The notes under the pieces are model-generated. The model did not search any database. It was not told the origin of the DNA and saw only the letters and a list, made by a program, of their open reading frames with translations. A stretch of DNA of 64,000 nt, taken from NCBI GenBank assembly GCA_963785565.1, contig CAWAVV010000001.1:26086-90085 (forward strand), given 5' to 3'. Every line of letters begins with the position of its first letter. Position 1 is the first letter of the stretch. The DNA is from AP-15 sp963785565. GTDB lineage: Bacteria; Pseudomonadota; Alphaproteobacteria; ATCC43930; CGMCC-115725. The position numbers and the translations under genes are program-made. This document shows, one piece after another, positions 57,915 to 64,000 of the stretch.

Positions 57915-58138
57915 CGTGCCGAGTGCATCAACTCGCCGAAAATCGCTCTAGCCGCCGCCGCAGGCGTCGCGGGCGGGTGACGCCGGCGACCCGAAATTGC
58001 GATCGACGAACCGAGCCGGCTTCCTCGCCGTCCGGAAATTTGCCGCGAAGGCGTGGTATCTCGCGGCTATGCTCACGCTCGGCTTGGTCCTGATCGCCAT
58101 GTTTGCCGCACCGGTCACCGCGGTTCATGGGCGTTCCC

Positions 58139-58313
58139 GTCAATTCCCGGTTCGGCAAAATTATTTCCCGGTTAGCCCGAAAAAATTCCCGTTTACGACG
58201 CTACGGGAATTGACCGGTAAGGCTATGATTATCCAAGAGGTTTTCAGGCGGCTTTGGCGTCAAATCGGCGGAATCGCAGAAATTCCCGGTTACTTTCCCG
58301 ATTCACGGGAATT
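58139..58313. repeat. Cluster of AATTCCCG repeats
   Basis: At least five direct or inverted copies of AATTCCCG(GTT) occur in 175 bases, for example near 58142, 58183, 58202 (inverted), 58280 and 58306 (inverted), plus TTTCCCG variants. The region is AT-rich compared with its surroundings. The last copies form the hairpin TTCCCGATTCACGGGAA. It looks like an interspersed repeat array. Confidence 0.75.
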
Positions 58314-58372
58314 TGCCGCCGGCCCCGTCGGAGGCTTGCCTAGCCGCCGAAATCGGCGCAAACGGGTCGGCC

Positions 58373-59338
58373 ATGACCGACCTCGAAACCCTCGACCTCG
58401 CCGCCGCCCTGGTCCGCACCGTGGTGCCGCCGACCCCGCAATATTGCTGGCCGCTGTTGTCGCGGCGGGTCGGCGCGGAGTTGTGGGTCAAGCACGAAAA
58501 CCACACCCCGATCGGCGCCTTCAAATTGCGCGGCGGTCTGGTCTATCTCGACGATGTCCGGCGCTCGCAGCCGCGGATCTCGCGGGTGGTGACGGCGACC
58601 CGCGGCAATCACGGGCAGAGCATCGCCTTTGCCGCCGCGCGGCTCGGCCTCGCCGCGACGATCGTCGCGCCGCACGGCAACAGCGTCGAGAAAAACCGGG
58701 CAATGGCGGCGTTCGGCGCGCGGCTGGTCGAGGAAGGCCACGACTTCCAGGCCGCCTACGAGCACGCGGTCGCATTGGCCGAGCGCGAACATCTGCACCT
58801 CGTCCGCTCGTATCATCCGCTGCTGGTGCGCGGGGTGGCGAGCTACGGCCTCGAACTGTTTCGCGCCGTGCCCGATCTCGATGTCGTCTATGTGCCGATC
58901 GGGCTCGGCAGCGGCATTTCCGGGGTCATCGCCGCGCGCGACGCCTTGGGCCTGACCACCGAGATCGTCGGCGTCGTCGCCGCCGAGGCCCCGACCTACG
59001 CGCTGTCCCTTGCCGCCGGCCGGCCGGTCCATACCAATTCCGCCGACACGATCGCCGACGGCCTGGCCGTGCGGGTGCCGGACAGTTCCGCGCTCGAGGT
59101 GATCCGCCGCGGCGCCTCGCACATCGTAAAGGTGTCCGAGGGCGAGATCCGCCAGGCGATGCGCATCCTCTTCACCGACACGCACAATGTCGCCGAGGGC
59201 GCCGGCGCCGCGGCGCTCGCGGCCGCCTTGCAGGAGCGCGGGCGCCTCGCCGGCAAGCGGGTCGCGGTGATCCAATCCGGCGGCAACATCGACCGCGCCC
59301 TCTTCACCCAAGTGCTGGCGGAAGCCGGGACGGAGTGA
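58373..59338 (+). CDS. PLP-dependent threonine/serine dehydratase
   Basis: 321 aa, the length of catabolic (single-domain) dehydratases. The PLP-binding Lys is in HTPIGAFKLRGGLVYL, and RGNHGQSIAFAAARLGL and GLGSGISGVIAARDALG hold the cofactor phosphate. It removes water and ammonia from L-threonine or L-serine to give keto acids. It lacks the C-terminal ACT-type regulatory domain of biosynthetic IlvA, so isoleucine feedback is unlikely. The ATG at 58373 begins shortly before the conserved TLDLAAALVRTVVPPTP. It is convergent with the membrane protein gene. Confidence 0.92.
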   Translation: MTDLETLDLAAALVRTVVPPTPQYCWPLLSRRVGAELWVKHENHTPIGAFKLRGGLVYLDDVRRSQPRISRVVTATRGNHGQSIAFAAARLGLAATIVAPHGNSVEKNRAMAAFGARLVEEGHDFQAAYEHAVALAEREHLHLVRSYHPLLVRGVASYGLELFRAVPDLDVVYVPIGLGSGISGVIAARDALGLTTEIVGVVAAEAPTYALSLAAGRPVHTNSADTIADGLAVRVPDSSALEVIRRGASHIVKVSEGEIRQAMRILFTDTHNVAEGAGAAALAAALQERGRLAGKRVAVIQSGGNIDRALFTQVLAEAGTE

Positions 59339-59378
59339 TCAATTTTTCGATGCGTCCGCGGCTTTCCGCCCGGCGCGA

Positions 59379-60308
59379 TCAGACGAGATGCCGTCGCGCC
59401 AATATCTGGTCGCGGCGATGACCGGCGACCGTCGCCGCCACTGCGGCGATGAAGGCGCCGACCAACATCGAAAAGGCGGTAAAGAACGACAGGTAGGATG
59501 CCGCCTTGCGCGCCTGATCGGCGGCTTGGTGGGCCTTGACCCACGCTGCCTTTACCTGGCTGTCGGCATCGTCGACCCGTTTGGCGGCATCGGGCTGGCT
59601 GAGGCCGGTATGCGCTGCAACGAGCTGGGTCAGATAGGCTTTGTCAGCCGCCGGCATGCCGTCCTCGCTTAATCCGCGCACGATGATCGGCATGGCTTCG
59701 GCGCGCGCCGGCTGCAAATTGGCGTTGGCGTCGGGATGGTCGCTGCGGAACAGCTCATTGACCAGATACGCGGTCGGATCGAGCGCCGGCGAGGCTGTAA
59801 CGGCGGTCCCCGGCCCGCCCTGCGCCGCGGTCGTGGCTGCTGTCCCGACCGCCCGCGCGGTTGCGCCGATCACCGACGACGCAGCTGAAGCGAGCACCAC
59901 AGCAGTGACCACCGCCGCCACCGCCCAGGCGAGAAATCCGTGCGCGGTGTCCCGGAAATAGATCTCGTCGCTATGCACGGCAACCCATTTTGTGCGCAAC
60001 CGGCCGGTGAGATAGCCGCCGAACGCAGCCGACAGCCATTGCACGACGAGCAGCCAGATTGCCGCTGCGACGGTGAAGGTCGTCGCGGAGGTTCCGGAAT
60101 TCGACCAGGGCGAGATCGAGGCGAAGCCCAGCCCGACGCCCAGCGCCAGCAGGATCAGACTTATTGAAACGATCGCAAACGCGCCGCTGATGATCGCCGC
60201 CCACGATATCGCCGAGACCGGGCTCTCGGCTGGAGCCAAACCAGGCACGACGACCCGCTCTCCGATCAGGGGACTGCCTCCGGTCACGTCAATGGTTGAG
60301 CTTTGCAT
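59379..60308 (-). CDS. Membrane protein of unknown function, 309 aa
   Basis: It has about four predicted transmembrane helices: ISWAAIISGAFAIVSISLIL at about 35, FTVAAAIWLLVVQWLSAAF near 80, FLAWAVAAVVTAVVLASAAS near 125, and FTAFSMLVGAFIAAVAATVA at the C-terminus. The loop from 150 to 270 is hydrophilic and partly helical (QVKAAWVKAHQAADQARKAA). It resembles PRC/YtxH-like stress membrane proteins of alphaproteobacteria, but I do not know a name. The ATG at 60308 follows GAGGAGG by 6 bases. It lies 20 bases after the 24-codon peptide gene and is probably driven by the GGAAC promoter at 60436-60461. Confidence 0.75.
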   Translation of the reverse strand: MQSSTIDVTGGSPLIGERVVVPGLAPAESPVSAISWAAIISGAFAIVSISLILLALGVGLGFASISPWSNSGTSATTFTVAAAIWLLVVQWLSAAFGGYLTGRLRTKWVAVHSDEIYFRDTAHGFLAWAVAAVVTAVVLASAASSVIGATARAVGTAATTAAQGGPGTAVTASPALDPTAYLVNELFRSDHPDANANLQPARAEAMPIIVRGLSEDGMPAADKAYLTQLVAAHTGLSQPDAAKRVDDADSQVKAAWVKAHQAADQARKAASYLSFFTAFSMLVGAFIAAVAATVAGHRRDQILARRHLV

Positions 60309-60328
60309 GACAAGCCTCCTCGAACCGT

Positions 60329-60403
60329 CTAATGCCAAAGCAGCAACAGGATGATGATGATCGGCAACGGGATGCCGAGCAGCCATAGCAAAATAAGACC
60401 CAC
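60329..60403 (-). CDS. 24-aa hydrophobic small membrane peptide
   Basis: A GTG start at 60403 follows GGAGG with an 8-base spacer. The coded peptide is MGLILLWLLGIPLPIIIILL followed by LLWH and a TAG stop: one membrane-spanning helix with a central Pro. Its stop lies 20 bases before the start of the membrane protein at 60308, so the two are likely one transcript. A similar short peptide accompanies stress membrane proteins in other alphaproteobacteria as far as I recall, but I cannot confirm it here. Confidence 0.6.
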   Translation of the reverse strand: MGLILLWLLGIPLPIIIILLLLWH

Positions 60404-60435
60404 GGTTGTGTCCTCCACGTCCTTGGCTAACGCGA

Positions 60436-60461
60436 AACAGCGGCGCTCCCAGGAACGTTCC
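60436..60461 (-). promoter_or_regulatory. Sigma-EcfG-like promoter upstream of the membrane peptide
   Basis: On the minus strand GGAAC (60461-60457) and TGTT (60439-60436) are 17 bases apart, the same layout as the site at 57396-57421. The predicted transcript would begin about 25 bases before the GTG start at 60403. The -10 is one base off the CGTT consensus. Confidence 0.55.
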
Positions 60462-60578
60462 GGTGGATGCCCAAAAATTCGGCAGAGCTGTGCCGCGACC
60501 GGGCTGCCATGCGGCAGGCCGCGGTCTCGCAGACCGTCATTATCCGGATGGCGGCGGATTTGGAATCGGGGGGTGGCC

Positions 60579-60965
60579 TCAGCGCCCGGCGCGGCGCCGC
60601 GCCGTTGCCTCGATCTCGATTTTCATCCGCGGATCGACGAGACCGCAGATCAGCGCCGTCGCCGCCGGGCGGATGGCGCCGAAGACCTCGCCCAGCACCG
60701 GCGCGACCTCCGGCCAATCAGCCAAGTCGGGCAGGTAGTAGCGCACCCGCACGACATCGGCGAGGCTCGTGCCCGCCTCGGCCAGCGCATTCTCGATGTT
60801 GCGCAACGCCTGACGCGCCTGCTCGGCCGGATCCTCGGCGATCGTCATCCGCGCATAGTCGAACCCGGTGGTTCCGGCGACAAAGACCCAGTCGCCGTCG
60901 ACCACGGCCCGGCTGTACCCGGCCGCGGCCTCGAACGACGAACCCGACGAGATCAGCCGGCGCAT
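60579..60965 (-). CDS. RidA-family protein
   Basis: 128 aa, the usual RidA length. The pattern is GYSRAVVDGDWVFVAGTTGF, DPAEQARQALRNIENALAEA, DVVRVRYYLPDLADW and ALICGLVDPRMKIEIEATA, which includes the family strand with the conserved Glu. RidA proteins hydrolyse reactive enamine/imine intermediates, such as those released by the PLP-dependent threonine dehydratase. That enzyme is encoded nearby at 58373. The ATG at 60965 lies 1 base after the stop of isovaleryl-CoA dehydrogenase, so the two share a transcript. Confidence 0.9.
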   Translation of the reverse strand: MRRLISSGSSFEAAAGYSRAVVDGDWVFVAGTTGFDYARMTIAEDPAEQARQALRNIENALAEAGTSLADVVRVRYYLPDLADWPEVAPVLGEVFGAIRPAATALICGLVDPRMKIEIEATARRRAGR

Positions 60966-60966
60966 C

Positions 60967-62139
60967 TCACGCCGTCTCCTGGAAGATCTCGCGGCCGATC
61001 AGCATGCGCCGGATCTCCGAGGTGCCGGCGCCGATCTCGTAGAGCTTGGCGTCGCGCAACAGCCGTCCGGTCGGGTAATCGTTGATGTAGCCGTTGCCGC
61101 CCAATATCTGGATGGCGTCGAGCGCCATCGCCGTCGCCTTTTCGGCGGCATAGAGAATGGCGCCGGCCGCGTCCTTGCGCGTCGTCTGCCCGCGGTCGCA
61201 CGCCCTCGCCACCGCGTAGACATAGGATTTGCAGGCGTTCATCGCGGTGTACATGTCGGCGACTTTGCCTTGGATCAGCTGAAACTCGCCGATCGCTTGG
61301 CCGAACTGCTTGCGGTCGTGGATGTACGGGATCACCACATCGAGGCAGGCCTGCATGATGCCCAGCGGGCCGGCGGCGAGGACCGCGCGCTCGTAATCGA
61401 GCCCGCTCATCAACACATGCACGCCCTCGTCGAGCCCGCCGAGCACGTTCTCCTCGGGCACCTCGCAATCCTCGAAGACCAGCTCCGAGGTCGGCGACCC
61501 GCGCATCCCCAGCTTGTCGAGCTTTTGCGCCGGCCGGAAACCCTCGAACCCGCCCTCGATCAGAAAGGCGGTGATGCCGCGCGCCCCGGCCTCGGGCCGG
61601 GTCTTGGCATAGACGACGAGCGTGTTGGCGACATGACCGTTGGTGATCCACAGCTTGGTGCCGTTCAGCACCCAGCGGTCGCCTTTTTTGTCGGCGCGCA
61701 GCCGCATCGAGACCACGTCCGAGCCGGCGCCGGGCTCACTCATCGCCAGCGCCCCGACATGCGCGCCGGAGATCAGCTTGGGCAGGTATTTGCGCTTTTG
61801 CGCTTCACTACCGTTGCGGCGGATCTGGTTGACGCACAAGTTCGAATGGGCGCCGTAGGAAAGCCCTACCGAGGCCGAGGCGCGGCTCACCTCCTCCATC
61901 GCCACGCAATGCGCGAGATAGCCCATGCCGGCGCCGCCGTATTCTTCCTCGACGGTGATCCCGTGCAGGCCGAGCACGCCCATGTCAGGCCACAGCTCGA
62001 TCGGAAAGCGGTCGCTGCGGTCGATCTCGGCGGCGAGCGGCGCGACCCGATCCTCGGCGAAATCGCGTACCGTATTGCGCAGCATGTCGATTTCGGAGCC
62101 GAGATCGAAATCAAGCGAGGCGAGCCGGGTGTTTTGCAT
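60967..62139 (-). CDS. ivd: Isovaleryl-CoA dehydrogenase
   Basis: 390 aa, the normal length. Acyl-CoA dehydrogenase signatures are ALAMSEPGAGSDVVSMRLRA (FAD/substrate), WITNGHVANTLVVYAKT, LDYERAVLAAGPLGIMQACL (catalytic Glu in LDYERAVLA, as in isovaleryl-CoA enzymes) and GNGYINDYPTGRLLRDAKLY. It oxidises isovaleryl-CoA to 3-methylcrotonyl-CoA, the substrate of the carboxylase coded at 11441-15143. The ATG at 62139 follows AAGGAGG. It is co-directional with the Rieske dioxygenase genes upstream and RidA downstream. Confidence 0.95.
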   Translation of the reverse strand: MQNTRLASLDFDLGSEIDMLRNTVRDFAEDRVAPLAAEIDRSDRFPIELWPDMGVLGLHGITVEEEYGGAGMGYLAHCVAMEEVSRASASVGLSYGAHSNLCVNQIRRNGSEAQKRKYLPKLISGAHVGALAMSEPGAGSDVVSMRLRADKKGDRWVLNGTKLWITNGHVANTLVVYAKTRPEAGARGITAFLIEGGFEGFRPAQKLDKLGMRGSPTSELVFEDCEVPEENVLGGLDEGVHVLMSGLDYERAVLAAGPLGIMQACLDVVIPYIHDRKQFGQAIGEFQLIQGKVADMYTAMNACKSYVYAVARACDRGQTTRKDAAGAILYAAEKATAMALDAIQILGGNGYINDYPTGRLLRDAKLYEIGAGTSEIRRMLIGREIFQETA

Positions 62140-62193
62140 CGGTCTAACGCCTCCTTTCGAATACCGCCGGCCGGAATCTCACCCGATGGAGCC

Positions 62194-62661
62194 TCACAGC
62201 GGCGTTGCGAGCAGGGTCGGCACGGCAAAGGTGTCGAGCAGAACGAGCTTGTCGCGGATCTTCAGGCCGCCCTCGGCCGGTTCGAGCCGGTCGCGGTAGA
62301 GGCCGGTCGCAAACAGCCGGGTTGATCCCTCCTGGTCGGTCTGAAACACCGTAAACGGCGCCTCGACCTCCAGCTGCTCGGATTCGGGCGAAAGGAGCCG
62401 CGGCAGGCCGATCAGATGGCGGTCGGTGTGGATATTGTATTTGTTGGCCTCGCGCAACGCACGGATGCGGTCTTCGAGTACCGCCCGGCTGTCGCAATAG
62501 ATCAAGGCTGCGGGCAGACCGCGGTCGTGATTTTCGCGCGGCATGATATTGTAGCGGCATTCTTGGGCGAACAGGCCCAGCCATTCGTCGTATTTCGCGC
62601 TGTCGAGCAACGCACCGTATTCGGCGAGGAGGTCGTGTACCGCGGCGCGGTCGAGGGTCAT
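62194..62661 (-). CDS. Aromatic-ring-hydroxylating dioxygenase, small (beta) subunit
   Basis: 155 aa, normal for beta subunits. The SnoaL-like fold is indicated by LLAEYGALLDSAKYDEWLGL, FAQECRYNIMPRENHDRGLP, NKYNIHTDRHLIGLPRL and GLYRDRLEPAEGGLKIRDKL. It has a structural role, holding the alpha subunits in an alpha3beta3 complex. Its start overlaps the alpha stop (ATGA), so the two subunits are made in equal amounts. Ferredoxin and reductase components are not visible in the window. Confidence 0.9.
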   Translation of the reverse strand: MTLDRAAVHDLLAEYGALLDSAKYDEWLGLFAQECRYNIMPRENHDRGLPAALIYCDSRAVLEDRIRALREANKYNIHTDRHLIGLPRLLSPESEQLEVEAPFTVFQTDQEGSTRLFATGLYRDRLEPAEGGLKIRDKLVLLDTFAVPTLLATPL

Positions 62662-63911
62662 CGCACGGCGCCGGCAGGCTCGATGCCCAGCAATTCGGCG
62701 TAATACGACCAGAAGCCGCGCAGCGGCACGTCGGTGACCCGGTAGTCGCGGTCGGAAATGACGCCGCCGCCGCCCAATTCGATGATCGTCGTGCGATCCG
62801 GATCGGGTTTGGAAGCGCGATGGACGATCTCGATCGCCTCGCCGTCTTCCATCGAAACCAGACCGGCCGGGCCGACGAGATTGGCTTGGCGCAGCCGGTG
62901 CAAGGTCATCTCGGCAGAGTCGTCAGCGTAGCCGATCATTGTTTGGAACACCTCGAACTCGTCGACCCCGCGCGGCCGTATCTGGCGGATCGCCAGGCTG
63001 TTGCTGATCTGCACGAAGATCGAGGAAGGAAAGACCGATGTCACCGCCAGGTTCAGCTTGTCTTCGCGCTCCGGGCGAAAGGTGACCAGCGCCGGTTCCT
63101 TCAAGGATAGATGGTCGTTGCGCACCCGTGCGCCCGCATACGCCTGACGGGCGATCTCGTCGGTGTCGCTGTCGGCCTCCGCCCAAGTGATGTTGTGACG
63201 GTGGCGTCGGTCCATCTTGACCCCGCCCACCTGGGTCGATCGGTCGAGCCCGAAGGTGACCAGAAATTCATGCAACAGGCTGGCATGATAGTTGTCGCGG
63301 GTATTCTCGGCATAGAGCTTCCAATTCGCCCGGATCCGCTGGCGATTGTAGCCGAGCACACGGATCGGCCGGTCGAACAAGCGTCGGAGCTGGAGCAGGA
63401 TGGGCGCGCCGAGATAGTCCGCGATCGGCTCGGCATCCTGGGCGAGCGTGCCAAAAATCACTCCGTCGACGATCCCGACCCGCAGCGGACGCAGGCCATG
63501 CGCACCCATGTCGAAATCGGCGTCGAGACCGCCTTTGCCCCGGACCCCGCGGCGAAACGGGATTGCAGTCAGGCCGCCGTCAAGCCCGTAGCACCACTGA
63601 TGATAAATGCAGATGTGCTCCTGGGCGTTGCCGGACAGCTCGCGCCTCACCAAGGCGCCGCGATGGGCGCAGCGGTTGACAAAGGCTTTGACGGCGCCCG
63701 TCCGGTCCCGATTGAAGACAACCGGCGTTTCGCCCACCCAAGTCGAGCGGAAATCGCCGGGTTCGGGGATCTCGGCCTCGAGCCCGAGATAATTCCACAC
63801 CGCACCTTGAAAGATATGGCGCTGCTCGCGCTCGTAGATCTCGGCATCGTGGTAGAGGCGGTATGGCACCCGGCTGTAGTCGAGCGCGGGCCAGATCTGA
63901 TCGGTTACCAT
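62658..63911 (-). CDS. Aromatic-ring-hydroxylating dioxygenase, large (Rieske) subunit
   Basis: 417 aa. The Rieske 2Fe-2S centre is seen as CAHRG (Cys81, His83) and CIYHQW (Cys101, His104). The mononuclear iron region is ENTRDNYHASLLHEF, giving two His in the DxxHxxxxH-type pattern. It adds dioxygen to an aromatic acid or related substrate, which cannot be specified. GAGGACG lies before two adjacent ATGs at 63914 and 63911; the second has the better spacing. It forms an operon with the beta subunit, and the nearby isovaleryl-CoA dehydrogenase suggests a catabolic locus. Confidence 0.92.
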   Translation of the reverse strand: MVTDQIWPALDYSRVPYRLYHDAEIYEREQRHIFQGAVWNYLGLEAEIPEPGDFRSTWVGETPVVFNRDRTGAVKAFVNRCAHRGALVRRELSGNAQEHICIYHQWCYGLDGGLTAIPFRRGVRGKGGLDADFDMGAHGLRPLRVGIVDGVIFGTLAQDAEPIADYLGAPILLQLRRLFDRPIRVLGYNRQRIRANWKLYAENTRDNYHASLLHEFLVTFGLDRSTQVGGVKMDRRHRHNITWAEADSDTDEIARQAYAGARVRNDHLSLKEPALVTFRPEREDKLNLAVTSVFPSSIFVQISNSLAIRQIRPRGVDEFEVFQTMIGYADDSAEMTLHRLRQANLVGPAGLVSMEDGEAIEIVHRASKPDPDRTTIIELGGGGVISDRDYRVTDVPLRGFWSYYAELLGIEPAGAVR

Positions 63912-64000
63912 CATCGTCCTCGTTCCGCGACGAAGCATCGGTACAGCCCGCAACGGTAATTTATCGGGCGGCTGGCGGCAATCGCGCCGCTTGCTCGGGC

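Larger units (their letters stand above)
57740..58372. other. Repeat-filled intergenic region
   Basis: About 630 bases between the small secreted protein and the dehydratase hold two repeat clusters (57810-57914 and 58139-58313) with GC-rich unique sequence between them. Open frames through the region are caused by the repeats. I see no gene. Confidence 0.6.

Overview
The window is chromosomal DNA from a high-GC alphaproteobacterium. The evidence is a complete rRNA operon in the usual alphaproteobacterial order (16S, tRNA-Ile, tRNA-Ala, 23S, 5S, tRNA-fMet), sigma-EcfG-like promoters (GGAAC-N17-TGTT), an Irr-type iron box and alphaproteobacterial protein families (DUF1489, DUF29). I cannot name a genus. 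Most genes are catabolic, one-carbon or housekeeping functions in short operons. Two accessory patches are strongly decayed.

Layout. 1-1400: tRNA-Thr, a dead integrase end and an unknown gene. 1761-4127: a molybdenum hydroxylase large subunit. 4284-10905 (minus): the rRNA operon, with a good promoter and with hairpin insertions built from one degenerate repeat family. One insertion is a 23S intervening sequence that encodes a four-helix-bundle protein. 11014-15143 (minus): DUF1489 and both methylcrotonyl-CoA carboxylase subunits. 15251-20138: a one-carbon cluster with an MTHFR-like protein, a SAM-fold protein and two tandem MetE-like proteins. 20135-24381: a ParA-like ATPase, katG with a catalase-like leader ORF and an Irr-like operator, and the tRNA t6A gene tsaC. 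24509-25374: a broken MNT/HEPN pair carrying a MITE and followed by a partial copy of tsaC.

25534-49348 holds ordinary genes: a universal stress protein, surE, a class III cyclase, an SDR, two more molybdenum hydroxylase large subunits, a hybrid histidine kinase, panB, an EamA exporter, an AcuI-like reductase, a thiolase, a CadC/TPR regulator, pyrC and an HpaB/binding protein/cupin/hydrolase cluster. 49405-52000 is a graveyard of an IS4-type element and several higBA remnants around one YkgJ-type gene. 52135-57234 is a roughly 1,690-residue SF1 helicase with a Vsr-like nuclease and a GreA/B-like tail, broken by two small frameshifts. This is the best candidate for a defence system. 57458-63911 holds small stress-type genes, a threonine dehydratase, RidA, isovaleryl-CoA dehydrogenase and a Rieske dioxygenase pair.

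Functional links. Isovaleryl-CoA dehydrogenase (60967-62139) and methylcrotonyl-CoA carboxylase (11441-15143) are successive steps of leucine degradation, although they lie 46 kb apart here. Several conserved genes carry single-base or short frameshifts (molybdenum hydroxylase 2, the helicase, higA). Either this strain is shedding genes or the assembly contains indel errors, and the sequence alone cannot decide. All calls rest on reading motifs by eye. No database search was run.
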